DNA of 64,000 nt from Macquaria australasica (Eukaryota > Chordata > Actinopteri > Centrarchiformes > Percichthyidae), in assembly GCA_005408345.1 (NCBI GenBank), contig SEMN01000263.1, positions 186,001 through 250,000 on the forward strand. The letters are read 5' to 3'. Under the pieces are notes generated by a model. The model saw nothing but the letters and a program-made list of their open reading frames with translations. It had not been told where the DNA came from and did not search any database. Positions 21,816 to 34,000 of the stretch are shown one piece after another. The position numbers and the translations under genes were made by a program. Every line of letters begins with the position of its first letter. Position 1 is the stretch's first letter.

Positions 21816-24740
21816 TGCAGATTATGCTCTTAACAGAGAACCTGCATTACAAAGTTAGGGCTTGGAGTTTGAGTAACATGGGAATTCACTAGGCAGGGTC
21901 TTACCTGAACAAAATGCATTATGGGAAGTATAACCTCAGCCTCTGCTGCTTTAGATTTGATCATTCTTTTTTAAATAGTCTCTTGAGAATTTAATGGAAT
22001 TACTAAAATACTGGAATGGAGTGCTTTCAAATACTGAGTTATTCTCTGGTCTTGTGCTGCAAGTATGTATGTAGCTTTTTTAAAGCCAATAATACAATAT
22101 TTCTGAGAATGAAAAACAGGAGCTAATTTAAAGAAAAACACATTTAATTATATATTGCAATAGTTAGCAGTTAAAAGATCACATCATGTTGTCTGTGGAG
22201 TATTTAGACACCCACATTTCTTATATAATAAAAAAAAAAATTAATTCCAGTCCATTTGATGGTGGTGTTGATGATATGACAGTGGTTCAGCATGGGGAAA
22301 GTGGGGGTCCTGAACAGAATTGATCATTTAATTGACAATAAAAGTCTTGATCTAATTAGCTGTACGACAAATAGCATTTCACATGTAGATTAAAGTTGTA
22401 CAGCCTCCAGGGCAGAGCTGACTGCTGCCAAATAAGATTCAATACCTAGAAAGCATTTGATCTTTACTTTAAAAGGTCATTTCCACCAGAAACACTCACA
22501 AACTCAAACTACAGTCAGTTACTATTTAACATGGCATATGGATTTCTGTAAATCTAGCTTGTTTTCATTTGCACAAACATCTATTGTTTTTGGTTGTTAA
22601 ACATGGAAGCTATTCATTTAAAAGGCTGGTTAATTTTCAGGGTAAGCATTTGACATTTTCATGGCACAGTCCTGATGGATGTCCCCAACTATAATTGACC
22701 AATTTCTATCAACAATATCATGAAAAGGGATGTTGTTCTTCTCAGTGTAGTCTGACAGCTCCATTGAAGAGCACAGAGAGTTAACATATGGATCTTTCAG
22801 CGAAGGATGCAAATCATTTTGATTACTGCCTCGTGAGAAACGAGCTACAGAAAATCTTTATCTCTCCCAAGCAGATACTCAAAGGTCTACTTTCTTTCAT
22901 CGTCTTCTGGTGTTTGAACCAATTTGTCCCTGCGTCGGCATATCGAATGGCATAAAAATAATGGGATGGAACAAAAGTATGTACAGAAAAAGATCAACAA
23001 AAAAAACAACAGGAAGTGGAAGTTGCTTTTTAATGATACATCTGAAAAAAGAAGGGGTCATGTGTGGGCTTTTATAAAAAAACAAAAAAAGCAACACAAA
23101 ATGAACATAATGATGACATAAAGAAGAGGTGAGGTAGAGGACGGGCATGTAGAGATTGACGTCAGGGAGATAAAATCCTCAACAGCCCAAAACACAATTA
23201 TCCATAAAGGGAAAATGGCTTCTGTTAAGTATACTTGAATCCGAGCAGACCTTGACTTTGTATTAACAACCCTGTGCCCTCTATTTCATATGCTCATTTT
23301 GCACAGGTTAAAATGCTTGTCCCTCCCCTCCAAGAAAACCCACAAAGAAGCTATGCTCCCAGGCATTAAAAAAAGTGCTCCACCCCTTTGAAAATCCTCT
23401 AAAGTGAAATTGGGATTGAGAGCGTATTTCTGCTTGTGCTCCCAGGCATTAATCAGCCTGCTATGGCTCAACACTGCACGCATCCCAACAACAGCACTTA
23501 ATCTAAGCAGACCGGCATGATCTGTAGACTGCAAATACTGAACACAAGAAACTTCAGTCTCAAAGTCACTCCACAGCTTAGAGTGAGCCTTGAGGTGGGG
23601 CACTATGAGGACTGAACTCCGCACAGGTTTCCCAGGACCTTGATCCTAAACAGTAATGGTTTATAATATTTTACATGCTTGTCATCTTTGATACCCAGAA
23701 GTTCAGGCGGTGGAGTTGTGACAAGATTTTCACTAACGTCACTGTGAGAGGGGTCACTTTTAGGTCCAGTGCCATTTTCCAGCCATTTCTCATAATAACG
23801 CCATCAGTGTCAGATCTGCTGAGTGCTGCTCGTGGTCCATTTGTTTCCCTTCTGAGATGCAGAACTGAGAAAAATGTCAAAATAAACCCGGCACAAAAAC
23901 TGTTTTCACCAGACCTGTCCGTCAGCCCAGCGACCCGACAAGGTCAACTTCTATTTATTTCATTGTGCCAACAGCGTTATTTTAGAATAACTTTAAACAT
24001 GTTGTCACGCTCCGGATATTCTTCAGGGTTGTGTCAATGAACAAATAATCATGCGTCTACAGTGTCTATTTTTGCTATGTGGAATTTTAACATTGTTTTC
24101 TAACTTTCAACACAGGAAGAGTCTCATTATTCAGAATACAGTAACACAAAGATTGGTGGATATGGATCTGACCATTAAAGTAATCATGGTGGTAATGACA
24201 GCACTGAGAATGGTGAGCGGTGATGGTGATAACAGTAATTACTCTTTTCTATTGTTAAGTTTTCACCTTTGTTATTTTTAGTGTTGGTTAATTACTACTA
24301 TAATCTGTTTCACTAGCGTTGTTTATTCTTAGTAACATTAATGTTTACTGCTTCCCATTCATTTCCCTAATAAATGAACAGACTGGAGTCAACAGCCACG
24401 CTAGCTGCTTTGTACTAGCACAGCGGTCAGGGATCGTATACATTTAAGAGTAAAATTCAAGCACTTTCAAAGTACCTAAACCAAAAATTTCCACTCTCAA
24501 AACCTTTACCATCACATCTAAATTGTTACTATTGCCAGGAGACAACAAATAAGACAAGATATTATAATATGAAAAGATGTTTGGTTTACGAGTGACTGTA
24601 TAGATGATGCAACACCAGATTATGTTGAAAATCAAGCATTTTTCAAGGAGTATATTCGAATTCAAGCATATTCCTAACCTTCAAAACATAACGGGTAAAA
24701 TTAAGTATTTTCCAACTTTCAAGATTTTGTACAAACCCTG

Positions 24741-25160
24741 AGCGGTGCTTTGAGCTAAATGTTCATGTCAGCGTGCTAACATGTTCGTAAGGACAATAAC
24801 ATGTTTAGCGGGTGATGCTTACCATTTCACCATGTTGTCCGTTAGTTTAGTATGTTAGCACGCTAACATTTTATTAGCACGAAATACAAAGTACAGCTGA
24901 GGCTGATGGGAATGTCATTAATGTAGTTTTGCAGGTATTTGGTCATAAACCAAAGTATACAAATTATAATTAATTTGGACCTGATCGTGGCACTTGATGA
25001 AAAGTCAAGAGGATCACCAAAGTTATTACAATTCATCCTGTGGGGGACATGAATGTTTGTACCAAATTTCATGGCAATCGATCCAATAGTTGTGGAGACG
25101 TTTCACTGTGGATCAAAGTGGTGAACCAACCGACTAACCAACATAGCCATCCCTAGAGCA
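24741..25160 (+). repeat. Dispersed repeat family R1, near-complete copy
   Basis: Starts with a gctaacatgtt-rich part, then 'aaatacaaagtacagctgag', 'tttggtcataaaccaaagta', 'ggatcaccaaagtta', 'caaatttcatggcaatcgat' and an accaaccgactaaccaac end. The segment from 'ggatcaccaaag' on also occurs at the start of the window. No ORF. Confidence 0.75.
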
Positions 25161-27007
25161 GAACCCCTAACGTGGCTCAAAAACGATTCAATAAAAAAAA
25201 CTTGGTTGTAAAACAACACAAGCAGAGCAGAGATGTGTACATTCTTTAAAAACAAAGTGAAAAAAAGGTTTGAAAATGTTTGACTTTATTCTTTTTATCT
25301 CGCAAGGTCCTTACTGCAAGGGGCAAAACTGTACGTATGGCTGGGCACAGAAAAATCAACAAAGGCAACAATGACTTCTTGGCGCAAGTGTGACAAATTC
25401 CCACACAACATGGATACCTTTGGGATAAGATAGAGGTGGACTTTCTATTATTCAACAAACGTGATGTCACTGCGGAGGCTCCTAAACAAAAACAAATGGA
25501 CACAGTAAACAAAGGTCATTGTTTCCCCTCCAGAGGAGAATGAACACCTAATTACAGCAATATGTCAACACCTAACTGTGTAAAGCACTCTTTCAAAATA
25601 CTCTTGCATACCATGAAATGTTAATAGTCACATTGAACACTGAACACAAAAAAGTGTTTGGTGCCAGCCAGTACATTTGAGACAGTTTCACCTGGAATGA
25701 GTCCATTAAGAATCACAATGATAATGTTTGACGAGAAATGGTTCAGTAACATCTACTGACAATACGTCTTAATCGATACATGTTGTCGTGACATAGCACA
25801 AAAAAAAGGACAATTCAGTTGTTTATTTTTCTTGGGATAAAAATGTAAACAATATTGAATTTGGTGACCTAAGGGCTCAAAATTATTCAGCTGGAATGCA
25901 AACTTACAAACAAACTAGTTCCCTTTAATTGTGTTTCGCTATCCCTGAGAACCTTATTCATAATAAAAGAAACCAAAGTCTTGAATTATAAAACACAAGT
26001 TCAGCTACAGATAAGCCTTTAAATATTTATAGTGGCCGAAGCGTGGGAGATGAAAACACACAGCATTAATAGAAATCGCCACAGACGTAATGATGATGGC
26101 CCCGAATCTATGCTAGAAGAGGGAGGGGGGCTGGAGACTTCGCTTACTTAATGCTTAATTGCTCCTTGGATGTACCATGAAGTCATCCCTTGGAATATGA
26201 TGGGAGGTATGGGAGAGCTAACTGAAGCCAAGCAATTCCAGGCCAAGGCATGGCAGGCAGACACAGACTGAGACAAAACTGTCCAGAGGGCTGTCATTTT
26301 CTCTCCTTGGAAACACATGGGCATAAAAATAAAAACCGACTGGGTACCCTTAAACAAAAACCCTGAATGCCCAGAGTGTGAACCAGAGGTCTGAATTATT
26401 CCAGCATCTCCCTGAACAGTGTGTGAACGCAGAGGGGATTGTGGGATATTGGGTGGAATCCATGATTACTTCAGCGGACGGAGGGAAGATTTGTGTTGTG
26501 TTGACATGTTATGATCAACATGCAATATTTAGCCACCATGCTTGAGTGTCTCCCATGCTTATGTAAATGAGCCCTAACCTCGTACGAGAGGTAACTACAG
26601 CTGTGAATTTTGGAAATGTATGAAGCATGAAAATATCAAGGGCAATATGCAGAAGAATATTTGGCATTTCATGTTCTTGTCTTGTTTTTTTTCTTCTCCT
26701 TTTGACTTGCTCTGGTCCATGACTTGAGGGAATTGCAAGGGTACCAAGCCTCTGATTCTCTTCCACGTTTCATTTTTTATTTCTGCAATGTTTTATTTTT
26801 ATATCTTTAAGGCCACAGTTTTAAGCAAACAAAAATGTGAAAGTTCTAAAACCAAAACTAATCATGAAAGCCTGAAACCATACGGAATATTGACCCTTTG
26901 GCCATGATTTCACCTACTTCACATTGATACAATACCTTATAAGGTAGCACTTCATATTTTACTGCACAAGCTATGGGCTTTTTTTTTTTTTTTTTTAGAT
27001 CTTGGTG

Positions 27008-27361
27008 TTAAAGGACCAGTGTGTAAGGTTTAGGGGGATCTATTGGCAGAAATAGAATATAATATTCACAAGTGTATAATCAGCTGAAAATAAGAATCGT
27101 TGTGTTTTCCTTACCTTAGAATGAGGCCTTTATATCTACATAGGGAGCGGATCCTCTTCCACGGAGCCCGTCATGTTTCTACAATAGCCCAGAACGGACA
27201 AACCTAAGACTGGCTCTAGAGAGGGCCTTTCACGTTTTTCGCAGACACCGCAGATTTTCCTGCGCACTTGGAAGGTGAGGGTGAGCGGAGGGGTTATCAG
27301 TTGGTTGCAATCTGCAACCTCACAGCTAGATGCCACTAAATCCTACACACTGGTCCTTTAA
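27008..27361. mobile_element. TTAA-flanked MITE
   Basis: Left end ttaaaggaccagtgtgtaag, right end ctacacactggtcctttaa: near-perfect inverted repeats of about 20 bp. The outer TTAA is either target duplication or part of the repeat. 354 bp with no ORF. The interior (gatctattggcagaaatag; gagcggatcctcttccacgg) is a pattern I know as a common fish element. It lies about 600 bp past the pdia5 stop, so it may be inside the 3' UTR. Confidence 0.85.
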
Positions 27362-27699
27362 ATGCAGTTATCTTCCATCTGATATATGAGGATATCGAAG
27401 CAATATTCTGGATGGTTCTGGACTTGAGGTTCTGTACAAAAATATTGGAACCAACAGGTGTATGTCAATAATGAGACTGTGTCCCTTCTAGAGACAGAGC
27501 AGGGTTGATGGGACTGGATTAGGACCCCTGTGGAGTGATTGACAGTGCAGCCTCCACCTTTAAATAATGATGCCCACCACCACTCACCACCATGTGTGTC
27601 AATCACACACAGACCCCCGAAGGGCTAAGCAGGGGTCAGTATTGCATAGATACAGTATAGGGTGTAGCTTTTCACATATGCAGTCACAGTGTTTGGGCC

Positions 27700-27726
27700 A
27701 AAAAAAAAAAAAAAAAAAAAAAAAAA
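27700..27726 (+). repeat. A27 homopolymer
   Basis: 27 consecutive A (T on the pdia5 transcript strand), about 240 bp past the pdia5 stop codon. It may be a poor-quality or length-variable site. Confidence 0.95.
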
Positions 27727-27968
27727 TCACTGTGTATTTTCTGCCCATCAGAATATCCATGAAAAAAGAAGTCTCAAGTGGTTGGTCTGACTGTAGGTAC
27801 TCTGTTGGTAATTATTACAAACGTAATCACCACGGTATAAAAAAATAGCCTTTCGCTGAGGTCATCAAGTCTCCCACGTCAGTGCTGATAGGGCCCTTGC
27901 CAGGGTCAAGGGTCACAGTGCAATGACAAACTGTGTGCAGTGCAACGCCCCCTCCCTGCACGCCGCCC

Positions 27969-28049
27969 TCAGAGCTCCTCCTTCTTCTTGACAACCTTTT
28001 CCTGATCACGTCCTCTTAGGCTGCGCATGAAACCTGTGAAGCCCCCCTC
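27969..28049 (-). CDS. pdia5: pdia5 last coding exon (KEEL end)
   Basis: 81 bp, phase 0. Acceptor gtccacag. It encodes EGGFTGFMRSLRGRDQEKVV and then KKKEEL, with TGA at 27971-27969. KEEL is the variant ER-retrieval signal typical of PDIA5. Confidence 0.95.
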   Translation of the reverse strand, partial: EGGFTGFMRSLRGRDQEKVVKKKEEL

Positions 28050-31000
28050 CTGTGGACAGAGGGACAGTTACAGAGTCAGTAAAGCACAAGTTTTATTTAT
28101 CATGTCACAACTTGAAGCAATTCATCAGTCTTGGAATGCCTTTTTCTTATCTAATAAAGATCAGAGTCCCAGGATTAAACATTATCTCGACTTAGCCTGA
28201 CAGCGTGGAGAGAAGTAAACACAGAATCCAAATATTGTTGCCCAGTTCAAGGTCAATCGGCTTAGCCCTGTCCAAGATATTAACCTCTGCCTGCATTATT
28301 CTCTGCTGCCAACTGTAATACTCCACTTAGGGTTGGGTTGAGCTGTGTGCATGAGCCTGGCCCTTGACTATCCTTTTTGCCATATACATAATAATTCAGA
28401 TGACATAATATTTAAGTCCACTTGTGGTTATCTGTCCGCAGGAGAAATAGTCTAGGTGTGAAAAAGTACAGCAAACATACCCCCTCTTTGACCGAGTAAT
28501 AGTTCTAGTAAAAAAGTGTACCATTATGGGTTTACATAGACAGTGAAACCAACAGTGAGAATGTTTATGTGCAAAGTAGTATCCTGCCTTTAAGGCCTGA
28601 TTTTGATTCATTTTTGGGATATGACGCTTTCGTTGGAACATATAGATACCAGGTTCATCAAATGCCTGTATATATGATTCTAACAATATCCAGATTGCGT
28701 CGTCTCAGTATGTGTTGAGTGTGTTAACAGTTTTAGAGACTGTAAGTGACACAAAAATAAGTGAGTGAGATATGTAGTACCACTTACCCCACGATCTCCG
28801 TTGTATTTTTCCACAAACTTGCCATAGTTGTAGTAGTTAAATGTTGGGTAGCCCTCCACCCCTTCCTGCTTACAAAGCTCGTGGTTCTGTCCTTTTGTAC
28901 AGTCCACAGCGGCGTACACAATCTAAGGAAAAACAACAGCAGCAATAACCTTCAGTGTGATGTTATTATAGTGTAATGCAACCACAGAGCTAAGGATTTC
29001 ACTTGTATAGGCGTTTCACATGCTGCCTTATCAGATGAGATGAGGGGAAGTTTACCTGAAGGAAATTAAATTGTAAAATATCAAAGTGAAATTTTGAGAA
29101 GTCAACTACTATTTTGTTATAACAGTAACTTAATGTATATAAAAAATGTTTTCCCTCAAATCTAAAACTCAGTAAATCAACCTTCTCTAATATTAGCATA
29201 CTTCTCAGCATGAATTGTATTTGTGGGTTAAAACTCCCTATAAAGCCTTCTTTAATCTGTGTTTGAGGAAAAGTTACATAATGGAAACTATGGTATATAT
29301 TTTTATGTGTTAAGAAAAGTTGTGGTCATTTACTCTGATAATAAAAACAATGCTAACTATAATGAAGTTTAATGTAGGTACTCATTTGCCCTGCAAAGAT
29401 CTGCAACATCTTTCACCTCCTAAAACCTTTTGGAAGCAGGTATTATAGAGGATTTGGCTCATTTTCTATCATTATATTTCCCTGTTTTATTGTTCTGTAA
29501 CAATGATTTTACTTCACACCCAGCATTTTTATTATTTGGGTTCAATTAGTTATTGTTATAGTGTCTCTTAAGCCCCCCCTATATTTTCAGAACAAATAAA
29601 CCTTATTATTTATTGTAGATCAATACTACACACAGGATATTACAAGATAATGTAATAGAGAACTCAATATTTCTCAACTCTGTAATGGCCATTTACGACG
29701 AGTGCTTACGTGTATTCAGCCGCTCTGGCAATGAGCCAGCTCAACACATTCTCCTTGTCCAAATTTAGACCACTTGTTTCTCGTACCAGGTTACAAAAAA
29801 TGATGCATTGCTCTTCAGCTAAACCATTTGGAGTGGGTGGTGGGGAAAAATCCCACAACAATCACTCCTACATAAAAACAACGAGGGAGATTTATGTTGC
29901 GAGACTGCTGCATCGATTAGTGACATGCCGCCCCAATGAGGCGAAAATGCCGGCTCACAGATACATGGCTCACTCAGCGTGTCCTTTTGGACGGCTGAAA
30001 TGTCACCCTCTCTCAGGGTGCTGAGCGCTGCACACTGAACTTGTCACTATCAAATAATCGCTCCCCGTCCATCTGTCTGCTCGAGCTGAATGTGGAAATG
30101 ACAGATTTGCTGCAGGAGGAAAACATATTAGACACACTCTCTGCGTGTCCAACCGTGAAGTGACGCTCAAAACTTCTTGTCCTAATTACAAAATACAAGG
30201 GCCTCTTGTTTGTTTTTTCAGGCAAATACAAATACTCAAATGTTGAGAATCTGCATAAGTGCCAACATATTGTTAGATGAGTACACTGCTGCTGAGTGTT
30301 GGCTTCGTCTGCATCAGCAGCACAGACATCAGCGACCACAAAGGGAGAACAGGGAGGAAATAGAGTCTTCTGCACATCAGTGGGGAAGAAGACAGAGCCT
30401 ATAAAGGGATATTCTTCTTCTATGGTCTGTTAATCAGGTCTTAAACTAGGCCTCAGTGTACTCCCACAACAAGAGGATTTCATGGACTTGCTGCAAGTTG
30501 TGTATATTCAGCAGGACTGAGGCGTTTCACCTTTGAAAAAGCAAAATAGTCGACAGAAATTTAGCTGACAGCACTGCGTAAAATCATCCCATTCTTCATG
30601 TAACTGTGCTGTTCAACAACACATACTGTTTACAATGTGATTTTTATTTTTTAAATATGTGACCACCTCTGAGTTAGGACAGTCTGAGATACAGAGAGAG
30701 TACTTTAAGCAGCAGCAACAGTAGCTGCAACAAGAGACAGAATGTAACTACCGACTCCATACGACTGCTCATCCCTGTGTGTAATCAATCAGAGTTGCTG
30801 GGAATTGACAGGCGAAAATGAAGCCGTGGAGTCGCTGTTCGTCAAAGGTCCGCGGCCAATTCCGTTATTGATCCATCTTCAAGTGACAGAGGACCCCACA
30901 TCATGTCATTGATCCATCAGCAACATTTCTGAGGAGCAGCTTTTTACCAGTTGGAAGAGCACAGCAGTACTCAAACTGGACTGATAAAACTCAGAACTAG

Positions 31001-34000
31001 TTCTGTTCTAACAACAAGTTCCTGTGCTTATTGTACTAAATATCTCCCAGAGCTGGTCTGCAAGACTGGTACTAGAGTAAATCAAGGAATATTTGAATTG
31101 ATCTGTATGATGTATAATTGATGTATGAGTAATATTAAGGAGAGACATTGCAACTTTGAAAGAAGCCCGTTTCCATACGGACCCCACTGTGCTAAATTAA
31201 AACAGGAATACAGGGAATTAACACAGCAGGTGACTGAGGCATGAAACTCAACACTACAGATACAGAAAGCAAAAAACAAAAACAATGCAAAAGATAAGTG
31301 GATTGTAATTTATTTAATCTTTGGATGTTTTTCAGTCTATGTTCTTATATAGTTATTTATGGAATTTTTATGGTTTTTACACTGTTCACCTAAAACCTTT
31401 CTTAAAAATAACGACACGTAGTAGAGCTGTGATGTAATTTATCGTAATGCTGGTTTTTCAGTTCAGCATAGTTCAACTATTGTATATTGGATTGGTTTTA
31501 CTCACTTTTAATTAACTTGAAATGAAACATGAAATGGGGTGTATGATTATGTAATGTAATGTGATGTGACTCCAGTTTAAATGGGATGTTGGGGTGGACA
31601 ATTCTGACTTTTTATTCTGATTAGGGTCTTATTTTCATAGCTCTGGCCATCATTTGCGTTGGTTAACTTTACAGGTACTGTAGCAGAACCAAGGCAGGTC
31701 ATATTTGGCAAATCCTTCAAAAAATATCCAATTGTCTGATGAAACAGTGTTGTTATTACAGTGGCAACAGACAGCTTTTGGAAACAAGCAGTTCCAGCCA
31801 ATGTGCACCTTTAATGCTGCTATTGATTGGAATTTGGGGAAAAGACAAACAGCTCAGAACCTGCCCTCTACACAGCTCCCCCGCTGTCATACAGCACAGA
31901 ATGTGGAGTTTTAATTGTTTGCGTCTTCAAAGCTGGAGCTAAGCTTGTGTTGGTCTTTGGTAAATGAGGCAAGGGCAGCTAATAGACTGTGATCAACACC
32001 AGCCTGGTACAATACACTGGGGCCCAGCTTTATAAATAGAGAGGATTGCCAAGTAAACACATGCCCAGTTCTCAGATTTACTCTCGTTCAAAACACAACT
32101 TCACACCTCCACTGGCCACTGGAGGGACAAGAGGGAAGAGATCTTAAACCTCTGCATTTATATAACTTTCACAGATATGGGGGTCCCTTGGTTTGGCAGC
32201 TTGTGGGGGGTTTCATCATAAGATCCAAACATCACAGATGAATGGTGAAGCAATGCTAAAGTGCCTTAAGCTGTAGTGGCTGCTAGATACTAGATCTCGA
32301 AATAACATTTCTGACTGTTCCAAAAGTCCCAACTTTTCTCTTAAAATACAAAGTCAATATTTTTTTCCCATTAGGTGGTAAGGGTCTCAATAGTTTGTGT
32401 TTCTTGGTGGCCATTATGAGAAACATTGCTCCATTTAGGATATATCACAGCTCATGTTTGTTTGACTGACCGGTGTCTCAGTCTATGAGTCAAACATTTT
32501 TTACAGTCTATGTTACAACTAATTATTTCTCCCTGTACTGCAAAGACAACATATCTTTTATATTGTGGAGGACATAAACTTATTTTATTGCTGATGATGA
32601 TGTACTTCAGTGTTTACTCTGCATGTATGTATTCCTGAAGTTGCAGCTGAAGGGCAATAAACAAAAACATTTTCAGCTCATCTGTTGAGGTTTATGTTAT
32701 CGAAGAATGTTACAAAGGATTGCCTCAGAAAAATGGATGACTAAGTTGTTGAGGACACGTCACTGCTTCACACCATCTGACAATGATTTTGAAAAATTCC
32801 AAACAAATGAGAGAGCAGCATTGCCTGAGCAGTATTGGAACAATGTGCAGTTAACATTAAGCATCTTGATGAAACTTTAAAATCAAAAGGCAACAATTGA
32901 TGTTTTTTTAAGGTGTTACTGTGAGATGATAAATTGTAGCTCAGAGTACTGCCAGACACGCGCCCAAGTTTTTTCAGTGTATGTGTGTGTGTGTGAGAGA
33001 GAGTGAGTCACACAATTAAAGAGTTTGGAAATACTGAGCCCTGCAGTCAGAGGTTATTAACAGGAAGAGCAGGAGTGGGATTATGTTGGGACACGAGTCC
33101 TGAGGGAACAGGAATGAGAGGGAGTAGAGATGATGGAGGATGAGTGTATCCTGTTGTGACTGCATGAACCTCCACTAACCCCAGAGCCCAAAGTGTACCG
33201 AAGATTTGATGCGACTATGTGGGCTTTAGCTAAGTGGTCAAATTCCTAACTGACGCGTGGAGACAAATATTAGGAACGAGGTGGAAGGAGTCGTAAGTTT
33301 TGAGTTGTGAGTTTTTAGGAAAACACTCTTTAAAAGGTCCTATCATACATTTTGAGCATGCAATATGTGGCTGCAATCACTCTGCAGGCCTTCATGCTAA
33401 TTTCAGAATAGCGAAACTCTTATCTGACACCTACTGAGCTGTCAGCAAAGTAAAAAACAAAACGTGTGCCGAGTACAAAAGATACAAAAATTGATTATAA
33501 ACTGTTATGACATTTGACCATTTAAATCCAATTTGCATTAGACTGCACTACATACAGAATCAAAAGTGTGCAGTCCATATTGTAGATAATGAATATGCAC
33601 CTCGATAAACGCAGGTTTCAAGAATGCTCTGACATTTTGGGAAATATGCATGTTTACTTTCTTATCACACATGGGAATATTGATATCAACTTCTCTTTTG
33701 TGAGTTCAGTAGATATACTGTGTTCTCAGGGTGTGTTTAGCCTAGTACAAACACTGTAAAAAGTCTTATTTACACACTGCATCTTGTGCACTTAAGACAT
33801 GTAGAAATGGAAAACAAGATGTTTAAAGCTCACGATTGGAGATTTCATGACCAATTAACTACTGGGCAAATTGACATCTCAGAAGTATCAAAAGGTTGTT
33901 AGGTTTGAATATGGCTATAACTGAAGAAAACCCAGCACATTTTTGGATCTATATTACAGACTTTCATGCAAGTCTGCAGCAGTCTGTGTGTCTCATCACC

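Larger units (their letters stand above)
19092..27968. other. Intergenic region between sec22a promoter and pdia5 3' end
   Basis: No gene is recognised. It contains a Tc1-like relic (21295-21815), a dispersed repeat (24741-25160), a TTAA-flanked MITE (27008-27361) and an A27 run (27700-27726). The pdia5 3' UTR occupies the upper end. Minus-strand poly(A) signals (TTTATT on +) are at 26776-26781, 26792-26797 and 25285-25290. About 26130-26360 and 23290-23620 are repeat-free blocks with no ORF that makes sense. Confidence 0.7.

Noticed and set aside
24741..25160. Possibility that the R1 repeat is a processed gene copy
   Set aside because: No frame encodes a recognisable protein, and the same text recurs at the start of the window as a repeat.
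29700..30375. ORFs of 104 and 120 codons in a pdia5 intron
   Set aside because: No homology recognised and no matching splice sites. Better explained as a non-coding conserved-looking block.
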